Shown one piece after another: positions 35,799 to 48,289 of a stretch of 64,000 nt of DNA (position 1 is the first letter of the stretch; each line of letters starts with the position of its first letter). The position numbers and the translations under genes were made by a program. The notes under the pieces are model-generated. The model saw nothing but the letters and a program-made list of their open reading frames with translations, was not told where the DNA came from and did no database searches. The DNA is taken from NCBI GenBank assembly GCA_002270565.1, contig NQMI01000012.1:449921-513920 (forward strand). Direction: 5' to 3'. The stretch is from Stenocarpella maydis. Taxonomy: Eukaryota; Ascomycota; Sordariomycetes; Diaporthales; Diaporthaceae.

Positions 35799-37109
35799 TG
35801 TCGTCGTCGTGCTGGAGGGCTGCCGTTTGCGCTACGGAAGTAGCCCCTTTCGAGTAGTCCCGCCGTCCGTGTTCGGATGCCGTAATTTGAATCCCCGGGC
35901 GGCGACCTGGAATTTCGCTTCGGTCGCTTGGGCTGTTCGCCTGGCGTGGTCCCCGTCACGACCAGCACAGGAACAAGGAGGCCGGTGGGCGAGGGCGCTG
36001 CGACTGGGTGCTGTTTGTTGCTGGCTGCCGCGGGCGACTGTGCGTGCTCAACAGGGCCAACGGTGTCGATGTTGATGCTCCAATGCTGTCGACCAAGACA
36101 TGTGTCGTGCCGGAGGGAGGGCGGCTGTGTCTCTCTGCGGCCACCGAGACGGAGTGGAGGGTGAAGATGGGAAAAAGGGAACCAGAAGGGCAGAGGCGAT
36201 CACCGACCCCGAGGGGCTGGCTGCGTTTTCTTCTGGCGGCTTGCTCTGTCTTGGCATCTTGCCAGCCTCTTGGCGTACCTCAAATCAAACCAGAATGAAT
36301 GGGCCTCCCACCAGGGGCCAGAGGGTTGACCTGTCCAGCCCATCCAACCGACGTGGCGTGCCAGGTGTCCATCGCGGCGTAGCGCCCGCTGCATTAAGAT
36401 TGCCGGCGACCCCAGAGGTTGCAGGGAAGAGCACCCCCTGGCCCATCCCACCATTCGACCACGGCATTTCGACGCCGACGCTGTGCGTGACGCCCGACGA
36501 CGACTTCACGCCGATGAGCCCCGTCCAGTCCTCTCAGATGTGATGTTCCCGAGGCCGGCAAGACCAGCAGAGGCGCATACCACAACAAGCCCCACCTTCG
36601 CATGCCTGGTCTAGAGTCTGGACACTGCACAGCCCTATCGTGGGCTGCCATGGTTCAACAACACTGTGGCATCGTGACCGCCCGCCCCCTCCTACGTTTC
36701 CGCGTCCCAAAATAAGCGATGCTGTGCCGCCGTCTCTCGGTGGGCCGCGATGGCCTCGCGCCGGGCCCTGGAGGCTCTAATTTTGTTCACGGCTCAGGCC
36801 CTAGTCAGCATGGAGCCGTTCCGGTCTTGTTGTTGATCCTGTTGATGATCCTGATCTGCTGCCCTTTCCCACCCCTTTGGCCGGAGAATTAACCATCGTG
36901 CACACCGCACGTAATCTTGCATCCGTTCTCCTTCTGCGCCCGGCTCCAAGGAGTGAATGGTCTGGCCTAGCCCTCAGAAGATGCCCTCCTGTCTGGCAGG
37001 TAACAATAATACCGCGGCGCTAGGGCGATGAGATGACGTTGCGCTGCCAATGCCTGGCCCGCGCGACAGCCACAAAAGCGACTCTGCTAACCACCGAGGC
37101 CCATTCCCT

Positions 37110-37110
<1 letters not shown>

Positions 37111-37181
<71 letters not shown>
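37111..37181. repeat. Poly(T) homopolymer of 71 bases
   Basis: Uninterrupted T tract. Could be the antisense of an old poly(A) tail, but no retroelement or gene copy abuts it. Confidence 0.95.
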
Positions 37182-37183
<2 letters not shown>

Positions 37184-38572
37184 TTTCCCACACCGCTGGC
37201 ACAATTGACGCATGGTCATCGAGGGACGGTGAGGGATGGTCGTATGTTTGTCGTCGTGTCCCGTTGCGCCGCAAGCCACTTGCAGATTCAAGCTTTCTTG
37301 TACGCACATGACGAGTGAGGCGGGCTGGGCCCGGAAGCTTGGTCTGTTGCTTGGCCTGCTTGGCCGTCTTGGACAGCTCTTGGAAATCTCTTGGTCTTAC
37401 TTCCTTGCCAGGCTGGCAGGCTGGCAGGCTAGCCAGGCAGACCTGCTGCTGGTGGAGATGAATACACGTGCAGTAGTACAAGAACAACAACAGCGCGCCG
37501 CAATGGCCATATCCATCCCGCCGGGTCATCTGGGTTGGAAATAAACATCACGCAATTCTCACCACGCGCATCTGATCTCGCGAGAGAGGGGGGGGGAGCC
37601 CCTGCATCCTCAGCCACAGGCCACCTGTCAGGCCCGCAGGCCGCAGCGTCGGCCGCCACCCACACATGCGCAGCTCCACGATGTGTGCTGACAGAAAAGC
37701 CCAACAAGGTTTTGGAGGGAGAAACAAAACTCTGTGCGTGGATGGCAATGCGCACACACACACACCCAAGCTTATCCAAGGTGCAGCAGAGTCACGGTGC
37801 CACAAGGCATTGCCAGAAGAATGCAGGACTGCCATACTTAGATCCCCGGGAGGAGGCCTCATCACCTGCGACCTCATTGGGAACATCCCCCACGCTTCAC
37901 ACCGTCAATCCATCCACAATCCTGCGCATCCCACCTTGGGGCCATCATGGACAGACATCACGTTTGGTTGGACGGGAATTAGAAGCTGATCTGATGCCAC
38001 GTGCAAGGCCAATAAGGCCACAGTCGCCAGGTTTTCATCACTGCGAACACACAGAGTCATCACGGACGGCCCTCGTTCCACCCAGGCCGAGACATACATC
38101 CACCAACACGCGTCATGGATTGGTGCCTCAGCACAACAGCAAGAGGGTTTCAACGTACACCCGGGCTGGCTGATCCACACGCATGTCATGTCTGCAATGC
38201 AGTAATAAGACAAGAAGCCCCATTATTCAGCATCGCCACAACGAGTCCGCGCATGCCGCCAAGCGTTAATGCAGAACCATATCATCACTCCCGACGCCTC
38301 ATGAAGCTACACAGGTTTCACCGCCTTCTTTCTTCACGCAGGTGCCTGGATCGCTTCACGGCAAGAATGCATCGGAACAGCAGCCACCAGTGATATCATC
38401 TGTGGTCCGAGGGAAAGCAGGGAACCACGAGAGCATCATAATATTTGTGACCGCCAAGGTAGGTGGGTAGATAGATATACATTCCATGACACCAGTCAAC
38501 CGTGTTACCCCCTACGGGCCAGACTTGCACAACCCTCATAAACACGCGGCTTGTCCCGAACCCCGCCGTCTC

Positions 38573-41500
38573 TCAGCTGTACTGCACACTGCCCCTCCTG
38601 AGCAGCTGGCTGGCAGCACCCATTATGCTACCCGGGCTGCTCGTCCTGGGCCCAGCAACGGAGCTGGGGCTGCCTGGTCCGTCGTTGGACTGCTGTGCGG
38701 CGAGGACCGCCGGCGGCAGGCCCAGGGTGGGGATGTTGCTGTCGGCGACGACAGGGCCCATCCCGGGCGTGGCCGACGACGCGTTGGTCGTCGGCCGCAG
38801 CCGGCTGCTTCCGGGCCCCGCGTCCCGCTGCTGAAGGTTGTGGTGGTGGTGCTGCTCCAGCACCTCGCGGTAGAACGCCTCCAGCCCGGCGGCATCACCG
38901 CAGAACCGCTCCAACTCAGCCTTGAGCCCAGACGACTCCGCGCCTATCGAAGCCGTTATGTTCGCCGCTGGCCCGCCCCGGGGCCCCGACGCCGCCGTCG
39001 GTGGCATCGAGAATGGGTGGTCAACGGTAGACGCCGTGCTCGTCGCCCGCATCACCGGGCTGCTAAATGCCCCAACCGGCCGGATCATAGGCGAGGACGT
39101 AGGCGTAGCCCCCGCTATCCCCATTGGCGTGAATGCTCCGCCCAACGGGCCGCGCACCGACCCGGCCCCGCTGCCGCTGCGGTCGATAGCCGCCTGCTGC
39201 TCATTGCGCAGCTCCCGCTCGCGCGCCGCCATGGCCGCCCGGTTGGTGTACAGCCTGTTTGCGACCAGCAGGAAGTGGCCTTCCTCCGTGATCTGCGCGA
39301 TGATTGTGCCCGACCGGTGGATGTATTGCGTGTACCTGAAGTCCGGCTTGCCCCATGAGTAGGTCACCTCAACGTTGCTTGGAAAGTTGGACGCTGCCTC
39401 CATATCGAGGACAAAGTCCATCTTTCTCAGGATCGCCTTCTGGTAAAAGTGGTCTTCCATCTTCGCATGCGGTGCGAAGGACGTCGGGTCGTAATATGTA
39501 ATAGGCTGCTGGCTCGGAGTTGGCACCGCCAGTTTGACAGTATATGGCCTGCGAAAAGGATTGGTATCACTGATCGTGCAAGACTCCGCAATTGGGACTT
39601 CGACCAGCCGCAGGCCGAACCTCGCCATGTCGCGGGTCCACTGCTCAATTACATCTTCGATCAACTTGGCCGTCGTGTTCATCCACTCGATCCGGATGTG
39701 GTAACAATTATCCGGGTTGTGTAGTCGGTCATAATGTAGGTCGATCCTCTCGGGCCGATACGACCTTTTCCGCGGGTCCACGTCGTACTTCATAACTTTG
39801 CTCAGTGCAACCCTTGGCCGCCTCCTGCCAGCCTCGGTTGCCGGTAGCGTCGGAGTCGTCCCGCTCGATGTTGGCGAATCCTCCTCGTGAATTGAACCAG
39901 GCCTCTGAAAGGTGAGCGGCCGGGGTGAGTCCCGGGGTAGATTCTCAGCTATCGGCGTCGACGGAACAGACGCGAGGTTGCGCCTCGCGCTGTTAAACCA
40001 GCTGGGCGGGTGGGGCTTCGCATAGTCATTGCTGATTTGGTAGAAGTATTGCCCGTCCCTGAAGGCGTGCCGCTTTTCGACGTGGACGAACAAGCCGGGC
40101 TCCTTAGACCCGTCTTTCTCATCCTCACGGCTCTTGCCCACCATGAGACTGTTACCTAAAGACTCGGCTTCCTCCCGACTCTCCAGATCCTCGAAGTTGT
40201 CAAGTAGCCAGTTGGTCATGTCTGATCCGATGAAGCAGTTATAATGCAGGCGGAAATGCCATCGACGATTTTGAAGCCTGACACCACCCTCTTCTACAGG
40301 CTTTTGCATTGCTTCTGCTAGGGCTGAGATGCTGAAATTCGACTTCTTGAACTGCTCCCTGCTCGTAACAAGGTGCCCCTTCCTGTTGCCAGGTTCCAGG
40401 CTTTCAAGCAGCGGCAAAGTTTCCAGCTCTGCGGCAATCACCACAGACGGGTCCTCGGTCTTGTAGACGATATCAAGTGGATTTGGGTCCTTCCGGTTCC
40501 GTGGGCCTTGCGGTTGGAAACGACGCTCGCCCGGCGGCACATACCTGTGCCTCAACCATTGTTGCGCCAGGTATCTGATGCCCTCAAGCCGCACTTCCTC
40601 TTCGTTGTCCGCATACTGAGGGTTGGACATGTCTTTGGAGGATGTGGTGGGGATCAGCACGTACCGAGCTCGCCAAAACCTCAGGCTCTCGGACATCTCG
40701 TCGTAGTGTCCAGCAATGAAAGAGTCGATGTAGTTCCAATTTCTCTCCACTTTTGGCGTAGTTATGTCGATCTCAGCTGTTTCGTAGTCCTGATCCAATA
40801 GGGTACGGATCGCCGGTCTGTACATCGGGGCTGTCCCATCAGAGTATTTGGTCGGCTGGGTCGGCTTGCGCACGTAAATGGTAACCTCCACTTCAGTCTC
40901 GTTGACACATGAGAGCTCGTGAATTGTATTCCCGACTGTCATGAAGACGCTCGTCCCGTCTTCTATCTCGCGATCCCTTGAGAAGATGTCTCCGATCTTG
41001 ACATGCTTCTGCCCGAACGCCTTTGCAACAGCCGGCCCGATGACAACTTGGAAGCCTTGCGAAAATCGCAAGCTGATGAGTTCCCGCAGGAATTCCTCTC
41101 GGCTCCTGATTTCCTCGGCGAGTTCGTCATCATCGAAGTCCTGCGCGATGTTGTATGGTTGCCGCTGGTATTCCCGGTCAAACTGCTCCTTCGTCGGGAA
41201 GTACTCCGTCGTCAGAGGCACTGCTGCTGGGGAACACAATGACTTCCATTTCATCACTCTCATTTCTGAGGGGCGCACAAAGACGTGTTGCCATCTACTG
41301 TACAGCCTGGCCATATCGACCTTGTCTGTGTCGGGGTTGGACGGGTTGATCATTGTCAGCCAAGGCGACATGGCAGTCTTCGGCGAGAGCATAGCGGGGA
41401 GTTCCGGCACGTCTCCCGCGAGAAGCTTGTTGATCTGGGCAGCGTCTTCAACGTCTTCGGTCCTCTCTTTCTTCCTCAGCAAATTTGAGAGCTTCAGCTC

Positions 41501-44281
41501 AGGGTTGTCGTCGCGAAGAAAATTCGACGGTCTAAGCGTGGAGATGAGGGACTCGTTGACAAGTGTTCGCGGTACGACATCTTGCGATGGCTGCGCACTT
41601 TTTATCAACATTGGGCGGCTCGGTGTCTGCGCACGGGAGTCCTTGCTGGACTCGAAGGCAACGCTTCGGGGGATCTCCTTCGGCCCTGGCCCCGAGCTGC
41701 CACTTGAAATGCTCTGTGGAGTAGTCGGACGGAGTGGCTTCATGGAAATCTTGGAGGCCGACAACGCTGGCGATGTCACGGTAACAGGGCCCAAGACTGG
41801 CACGGCATTTTCAACATGGACTTCTGCGGTAGCAGCCTTTGGGGCAGCAATACCGAAGCCTCTCTGCCCAAGACTGATCTGTCTGAGAAATTTCGGCGCT
41901 TTGAAGGAAGACACCTGCATGCTTCCAACCGTACCGTTGGAACTTTTTCTCGAGTGCGTTCGGATCTCTGGGGTGTCACGCACTGGGCGGTCAGAGAGGC
42001 CAGTAATTATAGGTACTGATGGAGTGTTGGTCGATGCTCTTCGCTCGCCAGCGGACGTACCAAGGAGACTAATGTCCTCATGATGGTGTCTCCTGGCTCC
42101 GTCCTCCGATTCTCTGGCGAACCTGGGCGTCCGGCGTTGCCGCCTCTTTGCCACAACTCTTGCCCTGGAATCGTCAAACTCCTGTAACTGCTTCCACAAA
42201 GACTTTTCTCCCAGCTTGGCATGCTTGTCAGGGGCAAATTTCTGAAAGCCATACACATAGTCGTGCAGCGGGTCGTGGACCTTTACAGCGGCTATCACGG
42301 CGAGTTCTTCCAGGTCACGGAGCCGACTCTGTTGTACTGCATTGCCCTGCAAGATGCTCTGAGGAAAGAAAGGATCGCTGTGCAGTGGCAGTGTTTCGAT
42401 TTCGTTTGTCTCCAGCACGCTCCTCATTTGCAAATCGTACATGCGACATCGGATGGGGAATTCGTCCTGTGAGTGCTTTGACTGATCTGCCACAGACAAG
42501 GCGATACCTTCATAGGATAAAGCGTCATCAGAGTTGCCTGTCCAATACGACACGTGCAGCCACTGAGGCAGGACGAAACACCAATCATCCCCTTGGCGCA
42601 TCGCCATTGACTCGAATCGGCGAGAAAGGTCGCTGGCCCTGTTCGGCGAGAGAGAACCCGTTAGACTCTGGTAGCTGCTACCGAGAGGCGTTGAAGGCTT
42701 TGGTGTGCTGCCGTGACTGAAGCTCAGCTTTGATTTGGCTGTGTGACCGTCTGACCTGGCGGGGTTGCGATAGCGAAACAGTGGCACAGAATGAAGAGGT
42801 ATCTTTGGTACACAGATAAGATCAATCCCGATCCCGTTGCCGACGAGGGCCTCGGTTGTACGTCGCAGGGTCTCGTACTCGACCTCGAATACCCCGGGCC
42901 CCGGAGATATCATGACGATGGATATTCCCGTCCTTCTTAGGTCTCTATCAATATAATCATGCGCAAACAAGGAGGAGGCGAGGTTGATGGCCTCGAGGAC
43001 ATTCCCATACAAAGCCCGTGATGCTTCAGCCTTGATACGCGTCGAGGGGGCCTTTGCGCCCGGTTCTTCAGCGAGACTGGGGGCGGAGCCGAGGGCGCTC
43101 AGGTGGTGCATGGTGATATCCCGCCGGAAATGGTTGAATTCCTTCTTGAGCTGATAGAGGATTCTGGTCCATTCGCCGCTCGCCATCTCGCTTACTACGA
43201 CCCTGTAAAAGTCCTTGTAGGGCCGTTTGTCACCGTAATCCTGAACACCTGTGTAGTAGTCATTATGGAAGGTGGCATTTCCGAGCTCGGCCGTGATGCC
43301 GGTATCGTATTCAACTCGTGCAAACAGTACGATAGTGACGAGGTGCTTGACGTTGAGGTCTGCCCATTTCTTGAACAAGGCGGGCAGAAACCCGTTGACG
43401 ACCTTGTTGAACATGATCTCCCCGGAGTCGTCAGAATCGAAGTCCCACATCTCCTTGGCCATCTGGATGAAAAGCACATATCGGCCTGACTCGCTGCGGA
43501 AGATGGGCCGCGTGTCCTTGCCAAAGAAGGCTGAGTGGACCTTTCGTCCGTCAACGAAGACGGCCGATATCTGGGCCTTGACGGTACCCATGAAGAGCAT
43601 CATCTGGCCCTTGTAGACAGTGCGGCCGGCAAGCTCTCCAACGGCGATCCTCCACATGTCGGCGCGGGACAGATACTGGTCCTTGAAGGTCAACTCGACG
43701 TGGGACGCCTCAGTTGCCGGGTTGTTCTCGTCAACCGGGGCCAGTATGACCTGCGAACCCTTCTTTATACCAAAGACATCTGCGATCTGTTTTGCCACGT
43801 ACAGCTCGACATGAGGGTACCTAGCCTTCAGTTCTCTTGGCATGTCCTTGACCACGAAGATGTATCGCTTGCACGGCTGGCGGGGTTCGCAAACGGCATT
43901 CTTGCCCGCATCCTGAGTGGCCAGTCTCTTGGCGGCGGTGGAAAGCTGCTTGGAGAACTCGGGCTTCAGGATATCGATGGACACGAGTGTGCCGGGTCTG
44001 ATGTGGCTGCTGAACAGGTCGAGGTTGACGAGGATCTCGTCGCGGGCGAAGGACTCGTTGATGGTGACGGTGCACTTGCGCTCCAGACTGCCATCCAGGC
44101 GGTCCCTGTGGTCCCTGTGATCCCCGCGCAGGGTCGACGGGCTCGAGACCGTGTCTGGCGATCGGGGCGGCTCGGTCGACATCTTGTCTAGGCTCGTACG
44201 AGAGAGCTGGCGGAGGTGCGACGACCAGTGCGGCCGTCGCGGCGCCGAGGACGACGGCATCCCTCCAACATTCCGCGGCAT
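38573..44281 (-). CDS. IML1: IML1 (DEPDC5 homologue), SEACIT/GATOR1 GTPase-activating subunit
   Basis: Vacuolar-membrane-associated subunit that stimulates GTP hydrolysis by Gtr1 and so lowers TORC1 activity during amino-acid shortage. A single exon encodes 1902 residues, the usual size for filamentous fungi. The N-terminal IML1 domain begins near residue 72 ([20 protein letters not shown]) and includes [21 protein letters not shown] Ser/Pro-rich linker follows, then [20 protein letters not shown]. The DEP domain is near residues 1318-1415 ([20 protein letters not shown], then [12 protein letters not shown]), and the C-terminal domain includes [19 protein letters not shown]. The frame is open nine codons upstream of the first ATG at 44281; that ATG was used, but a short upstream coding exon cannot be excluded. 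Confidence 0.93.
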   Translation of the reverse strand: MPRNVGGMPSSSAPRRPHWSSHLRQLSRTSLDKMSTEPPRSPDTVSSPSTLRGDHRDHRDRLDGSLERKCTVTINESFARDEILVNLDLFSSHIRPGTLVSIDILKPEFSKQLSTAAKRLATQDAGKNAVCEPRQPCKRYIFVVKDMPRELKARYPHVELYVAKQIADVFGIKKGSQVILAPVDENNPATEASHVELTFKDQYLSRADMWRIAVGELAGRTVYKGQMMLFMGTVKAQISAVFVDGRKVHSAFFGKDTRPIFRSESGRYVLFIQMAKEMWDFDSDDSGEIMFNKVVNGFLPALFKKWADLNVKHLVTIVLFARVEYDTGITAELGNATFHNDYYTGVQDYGDKRPYKDFYRVVVSEMASGEWTRILYQLKKEFNHFRRDITMHHLSALGSAPSLAEEPGAKAPSTRIKAEASRALYGNVLEAINLASSLFAHDYIDRDLRRTGISIVMISPGPGVFEVEYETLRRTTEALVGNGIGIDLICVPKIPLHSVPLFRYRNPARSDGHTAKSKLSFSHGSTPKPSTPLGSSYQSLTGSLSPNRASDLSRRFESMAMRQGDDWCFVLPQWLHVSYWTGNSDDALSYEGIALSVADQSKHSQDEFPIRCRMYDLQMRSVLETNEIETLPLHSDPFFPQSILQGNAVQQSRLRDLEELAVIAAVKVHDPLHDYVYGFQKFAPDKHAKLGEKSLWKQLQEFDDSRARVVAKRRQRRTPRFARESEDGARRHHHEDISLLGTSAGERRASTNTPSVPIITGLSDRPVRDTPEIRTHSRKSSNGTVGSMQVSSFKAPKFLRQISLGQRGFGIAAPKAATAEVHVENAVPVLGPVTVTSPALSASKISMKPLRPTTPQSISSGSSGPGPKEIPRSVAFESSKDSRAQTPSRPMLIKSAQPSQDVVPRTLVNESLISTLRPSNFLRDDNPELKLSNLLRKKERTEDVEDAAQINKLLAGDVPELPAMLSPKTAMSPWLTMINPSNPDTDKVDMARLYSRWQHVFVRPSEMRVMKWKSLCSPAAVPLTTEYFPTKEQFDREYQRQPYNIAQDFDDDELAEEIRSREEFLRELISLRFSQGFQVVIGPAVAKAFGQKHVKIGDIFSRDREIEDGTSVFMTVGNTIHELSCVNETEVEVTIYVRKPTQPTKYSDGTAPMYRPAIRTLLDQDYETAEIDITTPKVERNWNYIDSFIAGHYDEMSESLRFWRARYVLIPTTSSKDMSNPQYADNEEEVRLEGIRYLAQQWLRHRYVPPGERRFQPQGPRNRKDPNPLDIVYKTEDPSVVIAAELETLPLLESLEPGNRKGHLVTSREQFKKSNFSISALAEAMQKPVEEGGVRLQNRRWHFRLHYNCFIGSDMTNWLLDNFEDLESREEAESLGNSLMVGKSREDEKDGSKEPGLFVHVEKRHAFRDGQYFYQISNDYAKPHPPSWFNSARRNLASVPSTPIAENLPRDSPRPLTFQRPGSIHEEDSPTSSGTTPTLPATEAGRRRPRVALSKVMKYDVDPRKRSYRPERIDLHYDRLHNPDNCYHIRIEWMNTTAKLIEDVIEQWTRDMARFGLRLVEVPIAESCTISDTNPFRRPYTVKLAVPTPSQQPITYYDPTSFAPHAKMEDHFYQKAILRKMDFVLDMEAASNFPSNVEVTYSWGKPDFRYTQYIHRSGTIIAQITEEGHFLLVANRLYTNRAAMAARERELRNEQQAAIDRSGSGAGSVRGPLGGAFTPMGIAGATPTSSPMIRPVGAFSSPVMRATSTASTVDHPFSMPPTAASGPRGGPAANITASIGAESSGLKAELERFCGDAAGLEAFYREVLEQHHHHNLQQRDAGPGSSRLRPTTNASSATPGMGPVVADSNIPTLGLPPAVLAAQQSNDGPGSPSSVAGPRTSSPGSIMGAASQLLRRGSVQYS

Positions 44282-44707
44282 GGATGGGCTGTAGCTGGGA
44301 GGTGGCACAGCCTAATCATCATCGTGGACGACGCGTTTTCGGCGCAGAGGTCGATGTCCCTAGGAATTGCGCCGAGTCGGTGGCATTGTCTTTTTCCTGT
44401 TATCAATCAGGACCGTCCAGGGTAGTGTAGGTCTAGGTAGCTTGCCGCTGTACGGGCTGGCGCGACCCCCCAGGGCTTGGCTTGAGGGCGCCTCGAGAGA
44501 GCCTAGCCTCGGCAGATTTGGAAGCTCATTGACCGCCTAGACCGAAAGAGTTTAGCTGTCACAACAGCCCATGTCCACCATGCTTTCAATAAACAACAAC
44601 CATTGTCTTTGATTACTTTTACGTCTGATGTGAATACCAGGTTGACACTATGAGTCCGGGGTTCTGGGAGCTTTAAACTTAAGAATGATAGTATTATTAA
44701 CCGCTAG

Positions 44708-44801
<94 letters not shown>

Positions 44802-44992
44802 GTTATGCTATATATAATTATATTATTTATTAATTATTATTATTATTATTAATTATTATTATTATTATATTATTTTATATTTATATTAATTATATTATTA
44901 TTATTCATTATTATATTATATCTATTATATATTATATATTATTATTCATTATTATTATTTTATTTATTCACTATTTATATTATTTTAATTAT

Positions 44993-45068
<76 letters not shown>

Positions 45069-45690
45069 ACTATTAGGGATTCTGTGTTTTAGTATGAGTT
45101 ATAGTAGTTAGATGGATTAAGTGATAACTGACTAGGGGTGGTAGGTTTCGTTTTCCACACACAGCATGCCAAGGAATGAAGCTTTTTTCTGACAGCTATT
45201 TAAAGCTGACCGAGAATCATTGAGGCTACAGGGAGAAGAAGCAAGTCCTGATGCTGTGGCTGCAAACCTAGGCTCTAAATACATACTGCCCACAGTTGGC
45301 AGTCACACGGTTTTGTGACTGTAGTGGTGAGTCTGACCGCGCCAGCTGCAGTTGCCTTTATTTATAAAGGGGTTGTCCTGTGGTCTGGTCAGCCTGCTTC
45401 ATACTCGGTCCGATCCGCACGATCCCTGTGCTAAGGTGATTGGCGCAATATGTCTCATGTGTTGTTTCATTCTCCACAGTCGGTTGCAGATACCTCCTGG
45501 ATGCCACATGCGACAACCGGCAAGTTTAGGACAAACCTCGGATAAAACCTGAACCTTCACCCTTTCGCCAGATATTCTTGTCGACCGCAGCAGCATCCAA
45601 CTAACTACAAGACCGACTAAGAGTTGTTGCCACGGCGTGCCCCCAGCAGCACCTAGTTACCATTACTTTTGGAGTCAATATTCCACCAAC
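44282..45690. other. Divergent spacer, IML1 and CDF transporter
   Basis: Contains the AT-only microsatellite block described separately; outside it no coding sequence is recognised. Both genes' promoters must lie here, either side of the AT block. Confidence 0.5.
44710..45067. repeat. TTA/ATT microsatellite block, about 360 bp with almost no G or C
   Basis: Two long runs of perfect TTA triplets (44710-44800 and about 44998-45067) enclose a degenerate A/T-only stretch. This is the most extreme composition in the window and sits between two divergent housekeeping genes. Confidence 0.95.
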
Positions 45691-47487
45691 ATGGCGTTCA
45701 GTCTGAGCCCCAAGACGCGGCTCATCATCACAATCTCCATCTCGTTCGTGTTCTTCATCGCTGAGATCACAGGTTCGCTCATGCAAAATGCGGGGGTAAT
45801 TTGGATGTCTCCTGGGACTGACTTCATCCGTAGTGGCATTCAAGACCCGCTCCCTCGCGCTTCTCGCTGATGCGTTCCACTACGTAAGATCGCTGGGCCC
45901 ATCAACTCAACTACCATGACTAGGTCGCTCGCTGACTGCTCAAAGATGAATGATTTGATTGGCTTCATTGTCGCCTTGACAGCTGTCATTGTGAGTCTGA
46001 CCTCACGTGTGCGGTCAACACCAACTCACCGACTGTCCAGATATCAGAGCGGACCCGCTCGCCTGCTGAGCTCTCGTTTGGGTGGCAACGAGCCCGGTTG
46101 CTAGGCGCCTTCTTCAACGGCGTCTTTCTGTTGGCTCTAGGCATCAGCATCTTCCTGCAGTCCATTGAGAGGTTTATTTCAATAGAGCGTGGGTCATTCT
46201 GGTCAATCATACCACTACTCTCATCTGACGCCTTGCAGGTATCGAAGATCCGAGACTGGTCATGATTGTCGGCTGTGTTGGCCTAGGTTTGAATATTATT
46301 AGCGCGGCATTTGTACACGGTCAGAGCCCCTGCAGTTCGACGCACACCCGGAACCAACATACTGACCTTGACAGAACACCACGGCCACGATCATTCTCAT
46401 GGTCATGGTCATGACCATGGCGATGCCCATAATCACGAGCACGGGCATGCACATGACCACGGCGAGGCGGGGATGGTGAATCTTGAACCAGTCGGGAACA
46501 GCAGTTCAACTAAGGCGAATGTACGTCTCTGTGCATGGTACCACCACATAGTTAGATGAAACGCCCCGGGGCTAACCGACATCACAGGCCGTGCGAACGC
46601 ACGCAGAGCACCGTCACAACATGGCACAGACGAAGAAGCCCGGCCGCGATCTCGGCATGCTCGGAGTCCTCATCCACGTCATCGGCGACGCCATCAACAA
46701 CATCGGTGTCATTATCGCCGCCGTCATCATCTGGCAGACACACTCCGAGGCCCGTAAGCAGCTCCCAGAGACACTCTAACCCGCTCGGGAGCAATAATCT
46801 CCTCCCCAGAGCATATGTCTTGAAGAGGCATGGCCACACGGTGGCCGGTTCCATGCTACATTCGGATAAAACTTCTTGCTTAGTCCCTTAAACGCTAACT
46901 CCAATCCTACAGGGTTTTACGCCGATCCAGCGGCGAGCATGTTCATCGCGATAATGATTTTCATCAGTTCCATCCCGCTGACCAAGAACTCGGGCGCCAT
47001 CCTGCTCGAGAGTGCTCCTCGTGGCGTTGAGATCGAGGACGTGAAGCATGATCTTGAACAGGTATGTCCTATGTTTCTGCAAGACACTAGCGGCACAGAC
47101 GTTTGACAGTGTAATGTTACCTAGATCCCCGGAATCGAGTCAGTCCATGAGCTGCACATCTGGCGGCTCGACCAGCAGAAGGCCATTGCCTCTGCCCACG
47201 TTGTCGTTTCGGACCAGTCCATGTCTAACTTCATCGAAAAGGCCCGGACAGTCAACGAGTGCCTCCACGCATACGGCATCCACTCATCCACTCTTCAACC
47301 AGAGACGGCCGAGGTTATGTTGCAGACATCCCAGGATGCTCCTGCCGCTACCACTGCGACTATTGGTAGCGTCTCCGAGGGCGTCAGCTCTGCTCTTAGA
47401 AGGAGGAGGCTCGACCCGGCCGCCTGCCAGATGATCTGCAGCAACTTGTGCCACAATCTCATGTGTTGCACCAAGATTGAGACATGA
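45691..47487 (+). CDS. CDF zinc transporter (ZRC1/COT1-like)
   Basis: Cation diffusion facilitator moving Zn2+ (possibly Co2+) into the vacuole in exchange for protons. Nine exons give 409 residues: 45691-45772, 45834-45883, 45946-45990, 46041-46188, 46239-46319, 46375-46520, 46588-46753, 46913-47061 and 47125-47487; every border is GT-AG and phases agree. Transport-site residues are visible: His and Asp in LLADAFHYMND (helix 2) and HVIGDAINNIG (helix 5). Exon 6 encodes the His-rich cytosolic loop (alternating HGHDH/HGHAHDH over about 30 residues) diagnostic of zinc CDFs. The C-terminal cytosolic domain includes GIESVHELHIWRLDQQKAIA and ends in a Cys-rich tail (CQMICSNLCHNLMCC), as in other fungal members. 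Confidence 0.93.
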
Positions 47488-48001
47488 TGAGGTTGCTCCA
47501 CGAGCCAGCGGGCCATGTCACGTCTCGGACTCCGGAAGTGGTCCAAATGTGGCCACCCACTCCGATCGATCGCCATACAGTTGTCCGGTGGGGCGATTCT
47601 TGCATTAGTACGAGGTACGAACCTCAGACCTGAGCAATAACTATACCATGCGCCAACCATTGCTGCGCGATTCAGGCAGTCGTCGCACTATGGAAAGGCA
47701 GGCAACAAAAATGGCCCTCAAATCACTGAAACATGTTGTGGATTCTTCCGCGTGCGTGAGTGCACAGTGACATAGAGAGCGTTACAAATTCGTAAATACT
47801 GAAGTGTGTAAACGATGTTTTCTGCAAAGACACAAAACCTGCGTCACATGTGCACCTAGTACTAGGCTTAAGGACCAGTCTTGTTTAACTAAGTGCCGTG
47901 AATCGTGAAACCCCATGCCGCTGATGCTCAAAGCGAAATACATGCGAAACAAATTTTATCTTCCCAAACCCCAATTCTTGGTCAGTCCCAGTACGTTCAT
48001 C
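47488..48001. other. Spacer after the CDF gene
   Basis: 3' region of the CDF gene; no gene recognised. Confidence 0.4.
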
Positions 48002-48289
48002 TTAAGAATGAGGAAATTTCAGGCAGCAAGGAAAGGATTTGGTTCCACGAATGCCGCCTGCTTTAGAAGACAAAGGTCTCCGAAGGATCGGGATAAATCG
48101 CGGCCCACGAGCGCCGGTGACGAATATGGGTTGCAGCCGACGACAGTGACACATAGCAGTCTCGGGTGGGTCTTTATTTCGACCAACGCGGATCTCTGAT
48201 GGATCTGAGTCTCGCGCGACACCGGGAGGTTGAGCCAGGGCTGCGCTGGTGACAGCGAAAAGTACCGCCATGAGTTGGCAAAGCTTCAT
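48002..48289 (-). CDS. Candidate small secreted protein, 95 residues
   Basis: The frame starts at an ATG at 48289 and opens with a strong signal peptide, MKLCQLMAVLFAVTSAALAQ, with cleavage expected after ALA. The mature part (about 75 residues) is basic and has four cysteines, two of them adjacent near the C-terminus. I recognise no family. The reading frame shifted by one, starting at about 48222, also yields a plausible Cys-containing tail ending EPNPFLAA, so a frameshift or unseen intron downstream of the signal peptide is possible. It lies in a decayed region between the CDF gene and a subtilase relic. Confidence 0.4.
   Translation of the reverse strand: MKLCQLMAVLFAVTSAALAQPPGVARDSDPSEIRVGRNKDPPETAMCHCRRLQPIFVTGARGPRFIPILRRPLSSKAGGIRGTKSFPCCLKFPHS

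Larger units (their letters stand above)
34759..38572. other. 3.8 kb gene-free spacer rich in simple repeats
   Basis: Between the antiporter start and the IML1 stop I see no supported gene: all frames are low-complexity or antisense to simple repeats. It holds degenerate AAGGCAGAGGAC repeats (about 35212-35260), GGTGC pentamers, GGCT tetramers, a 71-base T run and short CA repeats near 37750. The left part should contain the antiporter promoter and leader. Confidence 0.45.

Noticed and set aside
37111..37181. T71 as the tail of a retroposed gene copy
   Set aside because: No coding relic or flanking target duplication next to it.
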